NCBI RefSeq assembly: GCF_000150275.1
Contig: NW_002060943.1
Span: 3,554,008-3,618,007 of the forward strand
Length of the DNA stretch: 64,000 nt
Reading direction: 5' to 3'
Origin: Trichoplax adhaerens
Lineage: Eukaryota; Placozoa; Uniplacotomia; Trichoplacea; Trichoplacidae
Part shown: positions 1 through 11,709 of the stretch, piece by piece
Position numbering within the stretch: the first letter of the stretch is position 1
How the letters are laid out: the number at the start of each line of letters is the position of its first letter
Made by a program: the position numbers and the translations under genes
Notes under the pieces: model-generated
What the model saw: only the letters and a program-made list of their open reading frames with translations
The model's database searches: none
What the model was told of the DNA's origin: nothing

Positions 1-3000
1 TATAGTGCCTATAACTGTGAGATTTTATTTGTGCGATCATAAAACTATGACTAATTACTTGTTTTGCCTTTCAAGCATCAAAAATGGAACGATACACTGA
101 TTGAATGGATTTATTTTTTAGCCCTGTAATCAACTCCCTGCCAATGTTGATGAATTACTAATGATTTACTTACATTTTATACGAGTCTACTTTAACAGCA
201 AATATGATAATGTATATGTTTTATTGAGTTATATTTCATGTGGATACAATCGAACAGTATATAAATGGTGTCTATTACAAAAAGGATTACATTTAGTCGA
301 ATTTCTCATGATATTGTTTTACTTCTACCTTATGAACGTGTACGAACGTAATTTAGCAGTAAAGACGATACTGTATATATATTAATAATTTATTTAACTT
401 CTACTAACTTGTAGCTGAGACGATGCATATTTATGATTAAACCAAGCTAGGCGGGCTTCTAGTTAAAGTATGATTGTTATAGTGACGGTATTCTTTGGCC
501 ATTAAACTTCCATTCTTGTTAAGCTTAATAAAACTATTTTCTACTTCGTGCTATTAGCGTTAATAGATTAGTAAAGATTGCCCCGGCCGAAAAGAAATTA
601 ATTTCATTACTACCTTTATCCAATGCTACTATTAAAACAAGGAGGAAATAATTTTAATTCTCGAAAGTGACTGTCTTCGATCGATACTAAATTTTTAGAC
701 TTATTACACAAATTTTGATTTTGTGATTGCGCATTAATAAAAATGACGGAAAAATTTAAACGATGGTGGAAATAAAATGCAACGACAGGAATACTCTTCA
801 TAAGGGCTCTGATCATATTTCTTGAGCGTTTTCGAGCAGAAAGCGTTATCAATTACTGTATATGAGCGTATTATTTGTTGATACTAACGGCCGTAAAATC
901 ATTATAAGAGTGTCCATGCCATTGCACATCCAGGGCTACCTAGCTACCTTAGAAATATAAAATTTGTGTAATTGAATATTACTTTCAAAATTTAAATTAT
1001 CTCAAATAGGATTAACCGCAGCAAATGATCTGTTCACTGGGATCAATCATAAAACTCTATTATAATTGCTACATTAAGGCTATTTTATTCAATATAAAGG
1101 TGATATTATCAGACCGATATTGTCTCTGGATTAGTATAGTATCTTGTTGGCTCGAGTGATGATGTTTAGAAATTAACTTGAGCACAGTATTAGCAGAAAA
1201 TAATCGAGCCCGTATATCGTTAGGGCATGATCCATTATGATCCCTTTCGCCACATAAATTGTCTATAAAACTTTTCTTAGAAGCTGTAGAGATTTACTTC
1301 TAATAAGCGCTCTAGTATTGAGTATTATTCATGTATCAAAGGTGGCGCACATATAGTTAATTAGAACTAGAACATAGTACGTGACATTATGGTAGCTTCT
1401 GGAATGGTTGTTGTTTTATTGAGTTCATTAATAATAAAATAAATAGAATTGCATTGATGCTGTCTAAATCTATAATTTATTCACATAGATGCTAGGAAAT
1501 GATCAAATAAATTTCAAGCAGAGGAACTAAAATTAGAACTAAAATTAGAACTAAAATTAGAATAATAATTACGTTAATGAAAGTATGCTTTTTTTTCAGT
1601 AAAATTTCCATTTCCTCCAAATTTATAGCGCTTTCTATAATCATATCATAAGCAAGATCGAGGCAATACTTTATGTTGATATAAAAGTTAATTTAATTGC
1701 ATTAAATGCTTTAATTTTAGTTTCAACAAATTACGGCCTTTATGTAATGATATATAAAATAGGCAATAAAATACTTTGAACATAATGTTGGCTACAAGAT
1801 AGGTTTTATAAGAATAAAAAAGGAACAATGCGATGAATACGTAAAGATGCACCAAAATATTGTCTAATAACATGATATTAAAAAATTAAATGGATAATTT
1901 TCTTCACAACGATTTTATTCGTTTTTCTAGCAATCTTATCTTATAAAAGCAACATATAAAATACATCATCGAACATTTTACTGAAACTATCTACAATAGG
2001 TTTTCCAGATACTTTTTCCATTTTTCCTAACTAGAACATCTTATAAAGTACATCATTGAACATTTTAATGAAGCTATCTATATTTAATTTTTCTAAAATC
2101 TTTTTGTTTCACTTTTTTCCAAAAATAACATTTCTTAAAAAATAACAAATAAAATGAATACTAAGGTATTTAAATTGAGTTTACCGTATATCTTTTCGAT
2201 TTACTGACAGGAGCGCCTTCTAAAAAATAATAAACAAAGCTGAATACGATTCTATCGTACATTCATGGAATTATATTTACCGTAAGTTCTTTATATCCCT
2301 TTCATTTCTTAAAATGCCCCTCCAAAAAATAAAATGAATTTAACCAGATTTTTGATTATTAAGTATCTCCATTGTAAATTTTCTGCATGCGTTCTGTATT
2401 CTCTTCATGAATCATTGTAGCATATAGTCAAAATTCTCTGAAGTTTTGAAATTGATTCATGACTTCATTAATGAGTATTGTCAGGGATGGAAATTAATTG
2501 TTAACATAGATGGATACATTGACATAAAGTATTCTGCTTAGAATTTGTTTCAGCAGTGCTTTTCTAAACACTGGCTTTTACATAAAATCGATGCCGGCAA
2601 ATAGCCCCTACCTATCATTTGTATAGACCCTTTGTAGCGCTGTGAGTTTATTACTTGAGTTAAATTCTTAATTACGTATGGAATTACTAATATGAAATAC
2701 CGTAGGCTATAATACTTGCGTAGTTCAATGCGATTAGTTGCTCGTGCCCCGGCAGAATATGGTAATTCAATACCCGTACTTATATAGTTTGTTATAAATA
2801 CAGTTGCGGTTGGTTTTATTGTAATAAAGCTTAATTCGGGTTTTAAATTCAGATAGTCTGATTTATTGAGGACCCTTATGAATGATTCACTACACCCTTG
2901 TAAGAACAATAAGCCTTCGTGCTGGTAAAGAATGATCATTAATCGATATATATATATTACTCCATTTACCTTCCTAGGATGGGTCAAATTTATTTTATGA

Positions 3001-3734
3001 GTAGTTCTTTTATTTATCATTCATCTTTATGAGATTGATTAACACCAACTATTTACAAAGTGATAATTAATTGATTTATAAGTCTTTATTGGTAATATGA
3101 AGTGTATTTAAATAAAGCAGCACAAAGATTTATAAGAGTAATTAATTAATTGATGGCTTTGCTAGAAAACATAATTTACTATTACCATCAATTATGGATA
3201 AATGAATTAAATAATCTTCTTTTTACTGTAGAGAATTTATTTCCAGCCTTATAAAGGTTCCGATATATTGCAGTATTTGTTGTTCAAAATTACAACGGAT
3301 TACTGGTAAACTGATTAAATAATCTCTTTCCCGAGAGAAAATTGAAACTTAACCTTTGCTTATATCGTACAATAAAATATTTAATGTAAACTAATCCTTG
3401 TTCAAAAATTAAACTACATATACTCTTAATTCGGATTATGCAGGTATTTATATGAATGTAGCTAGCAGTTTAGAGAGGTGGGTTCGATGTTGACTCGTTG
3501 GATTCTACAAATGATTATAAAAAATTTTACTGCATTAAGTGCGATATATTTTACAAGGTCAATGTAATCATTTTTATAATAACCCCTTGTACTCCGGTCA
3601 AAATGGCAGTTGAGGTTAATTGACTTCAATACACGATTTATCAACATTTGTAACTCATTATGTGTTGCATTTATATCAAATTTAAATGCTGTACAATATT
3701 ATCCCTGTAAATATAAACAATAAACTAACTATCA
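1..3734. other. Gene-poor AT-rich DNA
   Basis: No exon chain or recognisable protein was found on either strand. Open frames here are short, except one of 156 codons on the minus strand at 2550-3020, which has no recognisable domain and no convincing splice context. Base composition is strongly AT. The only structured element noted is the 12-bp minisatellite at 1524-1562. Confidence 0.6.
1524..1562. repeat. 12-bp minisatellite, about 3 perfect copies
   Basis: The word gaactaaaatta is repeated head to tail three times without change, followed by a decayed fourth copy. It lies in gene-poor DNA with no visible coding role. Confidence 0.9.
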
Positions 3735-4185
3735 AGAGTATGATATTTAGTAATTTAATTAAAAATAACAAAAATATGTACTATCTCTATTCAAAACTTT
3801 ATTATGAGCTGCAATTATGATACTGAATATGATATTTAATACTTAAATTAAAAATACTAAGTTTACGTATCTATCTCTGCTCAAAAATCTATTACAAGCT
3901 ACGATACGATACCGAGTATATTATTTAGTAATTTAATTAAATACACTAAATATATATATATATCTATCTCTGCTCAAAGCTCTAGCATGAGCTACGATTA
4001 CGATACCGGGTATGATATTTAGTCATTTAATTAAATATACTAAAAATTTGTATCTATTTCTGCTTAGCACTCTATTATAAGCTACAGTTACGATACTGAG
4101 TATGATATTTAGCAATTTAGTTAATATACTAAAAATATGTATCTGTCTCTGCTTAAAACTCTATTACAAGCTACGATTATGATAG
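3735..4185. repeat. Diverged tandem repeat, five units of about 90 bp
   Basis: Each unit runs from a tatgatatttag-type start through an AT spacer, then a tatctatctctgctcaaa-like block, then a gagctacgattacgatac-like end. Unit starts are near 3735, 3827, 3916, 4010 and 4099. Units differ by many substitutions and small indels, so the array is old. No open reading frame persists through it. Confidence 0.85.
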
Positions 4186-6435
4186 CATCATAGGTTTGCA
4201 AGGAGGAATCTCATGAAGATTGTTATCGAAACTTATCTATGATTAGCAGATAGAGTAATCTACTGATGCAGACTGTTAGATATAAGTACAATATCAGGTT
4301 GTTAAAAAAGTTAGGAAAGAACTTGTTTATTGGCAATAATTTCATTTATCCTACTCTTTCTGATAAGCTAGTTGGAGCAATAGCACCTATGAGATCAATT
4401 TATTCTTTAGGAAGTAGTTTGCGTTCAATCCAATATTATCCATCAACTCAAAGAAAACCGAATGGTTGCTTAAATTATCCGATATTAAAATATGAGGTCA
4501 TTTATGTCGAGTAGAAATATGCCCGTTAAAATGGCTATTCGATGGAATGGTAAGTACCGGGAATATCTAAAATAGAGATTTAAATAATGACTTGAATCTT
4601 GGCTTCCTTTCAATAAAAGGAAAGAAGTTAACGCTCTAGCGCAAAATTCCACGATATTCATATCGAGCAGAGAAAAAACGTTATAAGTATACCCTCAAAT
4701 AAACGATTAATAAATTTTGAAAGCAGTCATTCAAGCAATAAATTGAAAACTCTTTCCTGACATGTATCCAACTGATACATTGATTATTTTATATAGCGCT
4801 AAAAGATGATGCAAGTGAAAAAAATTGCAATCAATTCATTCATAGAAGCATTTTACAACAGCGAATTACTAGTATGATGTTTACTTGCTATCTACTCTGG
4901 AGAAATTACTTTATCGTTCAATTTCATGAGCAGCTAGGAGTAAAGAAATGGGAAATTGAAATTGAATAGGCATGATTGGTATATATAACAATATATGTAT
5001 ATATATACTTCTCCAAAAGGTAATGGCTCAAAATGGAGATCATCAAGCCATAATAAAGAGTCCGCATTATTTCCAATACAAAATGTGTCCTACTTCTATA
5101 CATTGTAACGGTAGCTACGGTAAGTTTATTGACTGGCTATTTGATCTCTATGGCGTGAAAGAAATTTGATAATTCCGTTACTACTAGTATTATTGCAATT
5201 ATATCTTAGCTGTCTCTCTGATCTTAATGGCGTAAAAGAAACTTGATAACTCCACTATGACTAACATGATTGCCATTGTAAAGGGCTCATCAATAGAAAA
5301 TCAATCTATGCGATGAAAAGAAAAATTCTATGCCAATGACTCATTACGATGGCAACGACAGGCATATTTTCAAGTCAATAACTAATCCTGATGTAATGCA
5401 TCGAAATAAGAAAATAAATTTCTTGATTTCCTTATGTTCTTGTAACGCCCGAGGCTAATATCAAGTAGAATATATCTTGAAATAGCTACCATTACATACT
5501 CGATATTCCCTTGGAATAGTCGTATTCTATAACCGAGCTTGATTTAGTATAATTTAATATCCTGGGTTGCGAAGAGAATCAATAGCCATGATGTGAATGT
5601 TAAACATCATTTCTTGTCTAGATTTGTACTTTGCTACCGAAACATTTTAATGTGTAAATAGAATTTTCTAGCTCTATGACAGGTATTGTTTATCTATTCT
5701 AAGTATTTAATAGAGGATATAATTGCTCTAGAATACCTATTTGAATTTTCTATCAATAGACAGGATTCATTCTATTCCATATACAAATACAGAGCAATGA
5801 ATTGAAATCGTTTTTTTTCAGTAAACCAATTAAATTGATTGATTAAATTGTTTTTGACATTTTCTATATAGCTCACGATCTGATAGATTCTTTATAAGTC
5901 AATATCAATACGTTAGATAATTATTTCAACTTTTTTTCCTATATCTTGAACTTGATGTGGTTGATTTATTGCACATTTGCAAGTTGCTTATGACTAGTGG
6001 CTTATCCATTTTACAAGCGAAGCAAGCATAACTCGTTTTTCATTGGAATATTAAAGTAAGTTAATTTACATGGATTAAAAGGTCTCATGTTTGTTGAATG
6101 CTTGTTTGCCTTGCTTTAATTTAGTTAATAGCATCGATAGAGGATTATTATTTAAAGGATTTATTCTGAATGGGAATAGTAAAAATCCAGATAATGTCTA
6201 TGGTAAATATTGGAGGTGTTTAGTTTTCGCTAGCTTTAGAAAATTGAACCCGACAAATAGATCTTTCTGTATATTCCAAAGACGATAAAGACAAATCGAA
6301 AAAGAAAACTCATCATGACTGATCTATTCACTGCCAAGTTGAACGGTCTAATGGATATATTTTCAACTGTTGTATCGCACTTTTTTTGCAAGAGAGGAAG
6401 TTTACATACAATCGATATACAATTGAAGAAATGGA
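4186..6435. other. Gene-poor AT-rich DNA
   Basis: No supported gene. A 75-bp segment with the word atggcgtgaaagaaa appears twice in diverged form near 5135-5205 and 5210-5280, another local duplication. Short open frames (for example 4266-4514 plus) have no recognisable features. Confidence 0.55.
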
Positions 6436-7110
6436 TTAGCTTTATTAGAGTAGCGTTAGCAATGAATAGAATCCAATTATTTCATCAGGAATAATTTAAG
6501 GGCAAAATTGAGAAGGAAAACTCATCATTTAGTTTCATAACATTATGCTATTGAATATTATTACTGTAGCGTTAGCGATAAATTGGATCCAATTATCCCA
6601 TCAGAGTAATTTTAAAGCAAAATTGAGAAAGAAAACTCATCTATAGATTTTATAACATCATTCTATAGAACGTTACTAATGTAGCATTATCAACAAATTG
6701 GATATTATTATTCTCTTGGGGTAATTTTAGGAAATATTAAGGAAGAAAACTCATCATTTATTTTCTTAAAATCGTTCCACTGAATACTGTTAGAGTAGCG
6801 TTAGCAATAAATTTGATCCAATTATTCCATCGGAGTCAATTTAAGGCAAAATTGAGAAAGAAAACTCATCTATAAACTTCATAATATAATTTTATTGAAA
6901 GCTGTTAGAGTAGCGCTAGCAACGAATTGGGATATAATTATTCTGTCGGAGTAATTTTGAGGCAAATTGAGAATGAAAATTAACTATTTAGTTTCATAGC
7001 ATTGTTACATTGAATATTGTTAGTATAGCGTTAGCAATAAATTCGATGCATTTATTCTATCACAGTAATTTTAAGGCAAAATTGAGAAAGAAAACAGATT
7101 GGTTTTTGTT
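6436..7110. repeat. Diverged tandem repeat, about six units of 115 bp
   Basis: The key word gtagcgttagcaa, followed by an aattggatccaattat-like block and a gcaaaattgagaaagaaaac-like end, recurs near 6442, 6567, 6684, 6794, 6911 and 7024. Further decayed copies of the gaaagaaaac part continue to about 7930. Units are partly degenerate. Confidence 0.85.
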
Positions 7111-8387
7111 TCTTGAGGAAAAGTAAATCAATGAATGTTGAAACAAATTACATTAAAAAGAACATAATATTACCAACGAACTGGATGAAAACTAACTATT
7201 TCCTTTCATAACATCGATTCATTAAACATCATTAGTGTAGTGTTGATAATCAATTTCGATCAAATTGTTTCATCGGCCTATCGGAGTTTAGCAAAATTGA
7301 GAAAGTAAATGGATTATTTACTTGCTAATTAAAAGTATATCAATGCAGTATTGAAAATAGATTACCTTAAAAGAACGTACTACAACGTTAGCAACAATTT
7401 GATGTAATTATTTCACTAGAACGAGGCCCATTGAAGGCTTAAAATGAATTATTATGTTTCTAGATCAAGATGTTATGAAATGGCAATAGATTGTTTTAAA
7501 AGAATATAAGTTAGTGTTAGTAACAAGTTTGATCAAATTATATCTTCAGAGTAAGGCAAAATGATGAAAGAAAACTGATCGTTTTATTTGCTAATTGAAA
7601 ATTGATTAATGCACTATTGAAAAAGGGAAGAGATTACCTTAATTCAAGAAATAAGATAGTGTTAGCAACGAGTTAAACCAAATTATTTCATCGAAATAAG
7701 ACAGAATTAAGAAAACTGGTCATTTAATTCCCTAATTGAAAGTAGATCAATGTAGTATTGAAATGATTAAGTTAAAAGACCACAAAGTAACATTGACTAT
7801 GAAAATGATGAAATAAATTATTTTCATCGTAGTGAAACAAAATGGAGAAAGAAAATAGGTCATTTTATTTTCTAATTCAAGGTTGATCTAAGCAGTATTG
7901 AGAATAGAATGCTTTAAGAGAATTTTATTATTCATTTGAACTATTTTAATATTCAGTCGTGTTTGATTTGAACAGTCTTGAAAAAGAACATTTCTTACAG
8001 AAGAAAATTAATCATAGAGGTAAAAAGTCTTATTAGCCAGCAACTCTAATTAATTATCTTTAGAGCATAAGTGACGGCCATTGATTTAGGCTGTTACAGT
8101 CTTGTGAAATGACTGCAATACATATGTCGAAATTGTCTATAGCAGTAAAATCTTTATTCGCAACAAATTGTACCTGCCTAAAGATAAAGGTAAATCTATA
8201 TATATATATTGCAATGAGAAATAATTAAACAATAATAGTTGATAGCTGTAGCATTTCTTGATTTTACAACAGGAAATTTAATTATTATTTTAAAATGTTG
8301 TTAACAACAAAATCGATCTTATTATACAAATTTCATGAGTTGGATTCTACATCGACGTTGTCTTACCACCATGTAAAAAAATGTTTG
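7111..8387. other. Decayed repeat tail and AT-rich DNA
   Basis: Continuation of the 115-bp repeat family in badly decayed form, with words such as gagaaagaaaa and ctaattgaaag-like blocks spaced roughly 120-140 bp apart to about 7930. After that there is featureless AT-rich sequence. No gene is supported. Confidence 0.5.
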
Positions 8388-8880
8388 CTCAAGTTAGCTT
8401 AATAACGAAGACCATCAATAACACCATGATGGCTCAATAGAAGTAGATTCGTTTTATTTTTTGCACTACATTAAACCAAAATAGCGAAAAGTATTATTTT
8501 AAGGCATTATTTCCTCCATGCTTAAGTTATCTTAATAACGAAGGAGACCAATAACCCTAGTATAAAGGTTCAACGGAAGTAGATTGGGTTCATTTTTCTG
8601 TTACATTAAACAAAATGGTGTAAAGTATTATTTTAACGCTCTACTCCCTGCATGATTAAGTTAACTAAATCACGAAAGCGGCAAACAGTACTGCTATGAA
8701 GGCGCAGTAGAAGTAGATTGGGTTCATTATTTTCGTTCTATTAAACAGAAATGGCGAAAAATATTATATTACGATTCTATTTCCTTCATGCTTAAGTAAC
8801 TTCATAACGAAGGAGACAAATAACACTACTATAAAGACTCAATAGAAGTAGATTCGGTTCATTTTATCCATTGCATTAGC
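8388..8880. repeat. Tandem repeat, four units of about 134 bp
   Basis: Units begin with a ttaagttaacttaataacgaa-like block, include agaagtagattgggttca and attaaacaaaatggcgaaaa-like blocks, and end ctccatg/ctgcatg. Four consecutive units are readable and the last is truncated. The array is clearly younger than the other arrays in this part of the window. Confidence 0.88.
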
Positions 8881-10569
8881 CTATAGTAGACCAACTCTAG
8901 ACTCCTTCTATAATTGCACGCGGTAGATTAACTCCAACTAAAAAATTGGATGGCTATGGATGGATTTCATAAAGTTTCACATTATAAAAATTGATTGACT
9001 TTGACATGCAGTAAAGTTGATTTCATGCTAGCACTTTCAAGTGTGAATGATTGTAGGCCAAGGCTTGAATTTGCTCCATTCCCATGACAGTCATTTCTTG
9101 CAAGTTCCGGATGATGATGGCGTTTTCGACAAGAATTCCAACGACAGACATGACAGAATTCTCTGATTGGTAATAGTTGACGTCATAGTTCCCTTGAGAT
9201 TTTCTAATCAAGGATAGAATATGATTACAAGCATCCATTTAGAAGCATTGCTCTTCAATGCTTAATTAGGATCGAATTTTACTAATGCGAAAATTTAGAG
9301 CGAAACATGACAGCTTTGATCGTATAAAGTTATTAGATATTGATTACAGGAAGTAAAAATGATTCTAATGTTCTTACACCGGGTGGGCAATCAGTTCAAA
9401 TGTCAATGATTTATTAATTATAGAGTTTACTAGCATTTCTCTCCTTACTTTAGGCTATTAGTACTAGTGCTAATGATTAATCAAAGAATTTATTGCTACA
9501 CTGATTCTCTTCTTACTCTAGACAATGGGTCCTTTGCTGAAAATTATTGCTTATAACGAGTTTATTAGTATTGCTCTTCTCGCTTTGCAGTTCGATAGTT
9601 TCTTAAACTAGCAAAATAACAAGTAGTTACCATTAGTTATGAAATCTGTGAATTTCCAAATCACTTAAGTTCTAGTGTTCTTGAAAACTAACTACGAATA
9701 TTGTAAAATTATAAGTGCTACAGTGATTTAGCAAATTTAGTGATTTTGGCAAAACTAGTAGCAACTGACATACCAACATATTAAAATTTCTAAATTATAA
9801 ACTATAAATCATCCACTCCTTGTTAGTGATGAAAAGATATCGTAGCAAAGTCTTATCATTGCAACCATTTGCTATTGATCTGAAACATCTTTCCTAGACA
9901 GAATTTCTCAGTGAAAATAGTACCTGATAGTCCACTGAAATTCCTAAATTACAAGCTGCAGTATCTTCAACATTGCTGACAACACCATTTTTGAAAGAAA
10001 ATCAAACGTAAATGTCATCGTTTTCAATAACGGGTCACATCTTTCCTCAATAGAATTTTCTTGAAGAGAAATAATCTATTGAAATTCCTAATTATAAGCC
10101 GTAGTATTATCTATTTTATTCGAAAAATAAGCTTTAGAAGAAAATGAACGAAATGATTAATAGGAGGCTGCTTCCTTAAGTAGAAATCTCTCTGTATCGA
10201 CAGCACTCGTAACAAGTTTATTATCTCATCGATATTTAGTCATTGCTCAATCATGATTTAAAATTGAATAGCAATTCCAATGCGACTTCTAACATCATTG
10301 CATTCAATATTTTTCCTTCATCTACTTTAGAAAGTCCTACAAGTGATTTAAGAACTCGGTAAGCGGCATTTTTAAATCAGCTATCGTCATGGCTCAAGCC
10401 GTGATTTAAAATTGAATTGCATTTTCAATGGCCACCTCGACCATAAACATATTCAATTTTTTCCTCCTTCTTCTTTAGAAAGTCCTAAGAGTGATTGAAA
10501 TTTGCGACAGCAATAGAATTAATAAACAAGCAAGATTCTCCCTTGGAATCATAAAACTACCTAACCAAC
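8881..10569. other. Intergenic DNA upstream of the GPCR
   Basis: Contains one isolated coding-like segment (9023-9238, listed separately). It also has a diverged 148-bp tandem duplication at about 10250-10500, with words gatttaaaattgaat and ctttagaaagtcct present in each copy, ending just before the GPCR start. No other gene was seen. Confidence 0.55.
9023..9238 (-). CDS. Unrecognised coding-like exon or small gene
   Basis: A 71-codon open frame with distinctly higher GC than its surroundings and a non-repetitive, protein-like composition; it contains the stretch GILVENAIIIRNLQEM. An in-frame stop lies just upstream of the ATG, so it could be a complete small protein. It could instead be a terminal exon entered at an acceptor such as tctcaag near 9195. 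I do not recognise the family. There is no neighbouring exon I could join to it. It may be a retained fragment of a decayed gene. Confidence 0.3.
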   Translation of the reverse strand: MDACNHILSLIRKSQGNYDVNYYQSENSVMSVVGILVENAIIIRNLQEMTVMGMEQIQALAYNHSHLKVLA

Positions 10570-11709
10570 ATGGCTAGCATCATTTCAATAGATTACAATG
10601 ATTCCACCAATAATCCGTTATTATCCATGACCAATACTACTGATTCAACTACTGCTAGCATTCTTGCTTTAACTACAAGTACTGTTAGATCTTCGGCAAC
10701 AACAGTACCTACTACAATTGCAATAGCTGCGACTACAAATCCTCCACCATTAGATATGCGAACATTTATTGTCGTTGCTGTGATCAGTGTACTAGGGCTA
10801 TATTTAAATTTAGTGGCTACTATTGCACTATTTATCAAGCCGGCATTGAAAAAACATCCTTTCTATCAGTTTCTAGCTAGTATTGGAATTACAACTTTAC
10901 TCGCTATTATCAACCCAATTAGCGGATCACTTGTTCTATTTTTGAACTCGCGTGGAATTATCCCGTTGAATAATTTTTCAATCTATTCTCGAATTTTTAT
11001 CGTTGCACCTTCGTATTGCTCCTTTATCGTTACCATGCATACCTTAAATTGGATTGCTATTGAACGTTGTTATGAAAGCTTTAGGTATCCCAAGCGATTT
11101 AGCGATAAATATATTAAATTATTAATCGTACTAGCATGGATTATCGCGGTAGCTTTTACTGTACCTATTGCAATTTATACACATTGCACAAATCATACTG
11201 CTCCATGCAATACATATAATCATATCTTAACACCTCATAAGCCATTTTGGATATCCTTTCTAGCTTTAAATTACTTCATCCCTGTTTTATCCTTAGGTGT
11301 ATGTTATGCTATCTTGATGAAATTTCAATGTGGTAAAACTATTGTGGCTTCATTTGAGATATTAGAAAAGAAACGTGAAGAAAAGAAGTTTATTAAATTA
11401 TGCTTTTTGACTACATTAATTTACACTGCTTGTCTAACCCCTCGTTGTATCCTCATATTGACTTCGGTTACCTACCAAAATAAGCTAAATGCCTCTTCTG
11501 CTGGTATCATCGGTGCTGATCGAATTCTATCCATGCTGTATCTTATATTACTACCTTTGATCTATATCATATTTAATCAAGATATTCGACAAACTTATTG
11601 TCCATGTTGCCATCAAAGTGCTGTAATGCCAGATAATATTGAAGGTGATAACAACACAGCTTCTGAAAAAGCCATTGGAGTTCCTGAAAAAGACGATGAT
11701 TCTTTGTGA
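10570..11709 (+). CDS. Rhodopsin-like (class A type) G protein-coupled receptor, intronless
   Basis: The 379-aa protein has seven hydrophobic segments: TM1 about 64-88 (N80, the 1.50-type Asn), TM2 97-125, TM3 141-165, TM4 181-203 (W190), TM5 226-250 (P238), TM6 273-300 with CLTP at 288-291, and TM7 314-336. The extracellular N terminus (about 60 aa) is Ser/Thr-rich with Asn glycosylation sequons. The short tail carries a YCPCC cluster that could be palmitoylated. The DRY motif is ERC (E165-R166-C167). The NPxxY motif is degenerate (LPLIY, 328-332 region). Counting back from R166, the usual TM3 cysteine (3.25) is missing, although the second extracellular loop has two cysteines (C206, C213). 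It therefore belongs to the class A fold but to no subfamily I can name; the ligand is unknown. Being a single exon is common for such receptors. The ATG follows an in-frame AT-rich leader. Confidence 0.9.
   Translation: MASIISIDYNDSTNNPLLSMTNTTDSTTASILALTTSTVRSSATTVPTTIAIAATTNPPPLDMRTFIVVAVISVLGLYLNLVATIALFIKPALKKHPFYQFLASIGITTLLAIINPISGSLVLFLNSRGIIPLNNFSIYSRIFIVAPSYCSFIVTMHTLNWIAIERCYESFRYPKRFSDKYIKLLIVLAWIIAVAFTVPIAIYTHCTNHTAPCNTYNHILTPHKPFWISFLALNYFIPVLSLGVCYAILMKFQCGKTIVASFEILEKKREEKKFIKLCFLTTLIYTACLTPRCILILTSVTYQNKLNASSAGIIGADRILSMLYLILLPLIYIIFNQDIRQTYCPCCHQSAVMPDNIEGDNNTASEKAIGVPEKDDDSL

Noticed and set aside
2550-3020. 156-codon minus-strand open frame
   Set aside because: Long for this composition, but without recognisable family, GC rise, splice partners or conservation evidence; could be chance.
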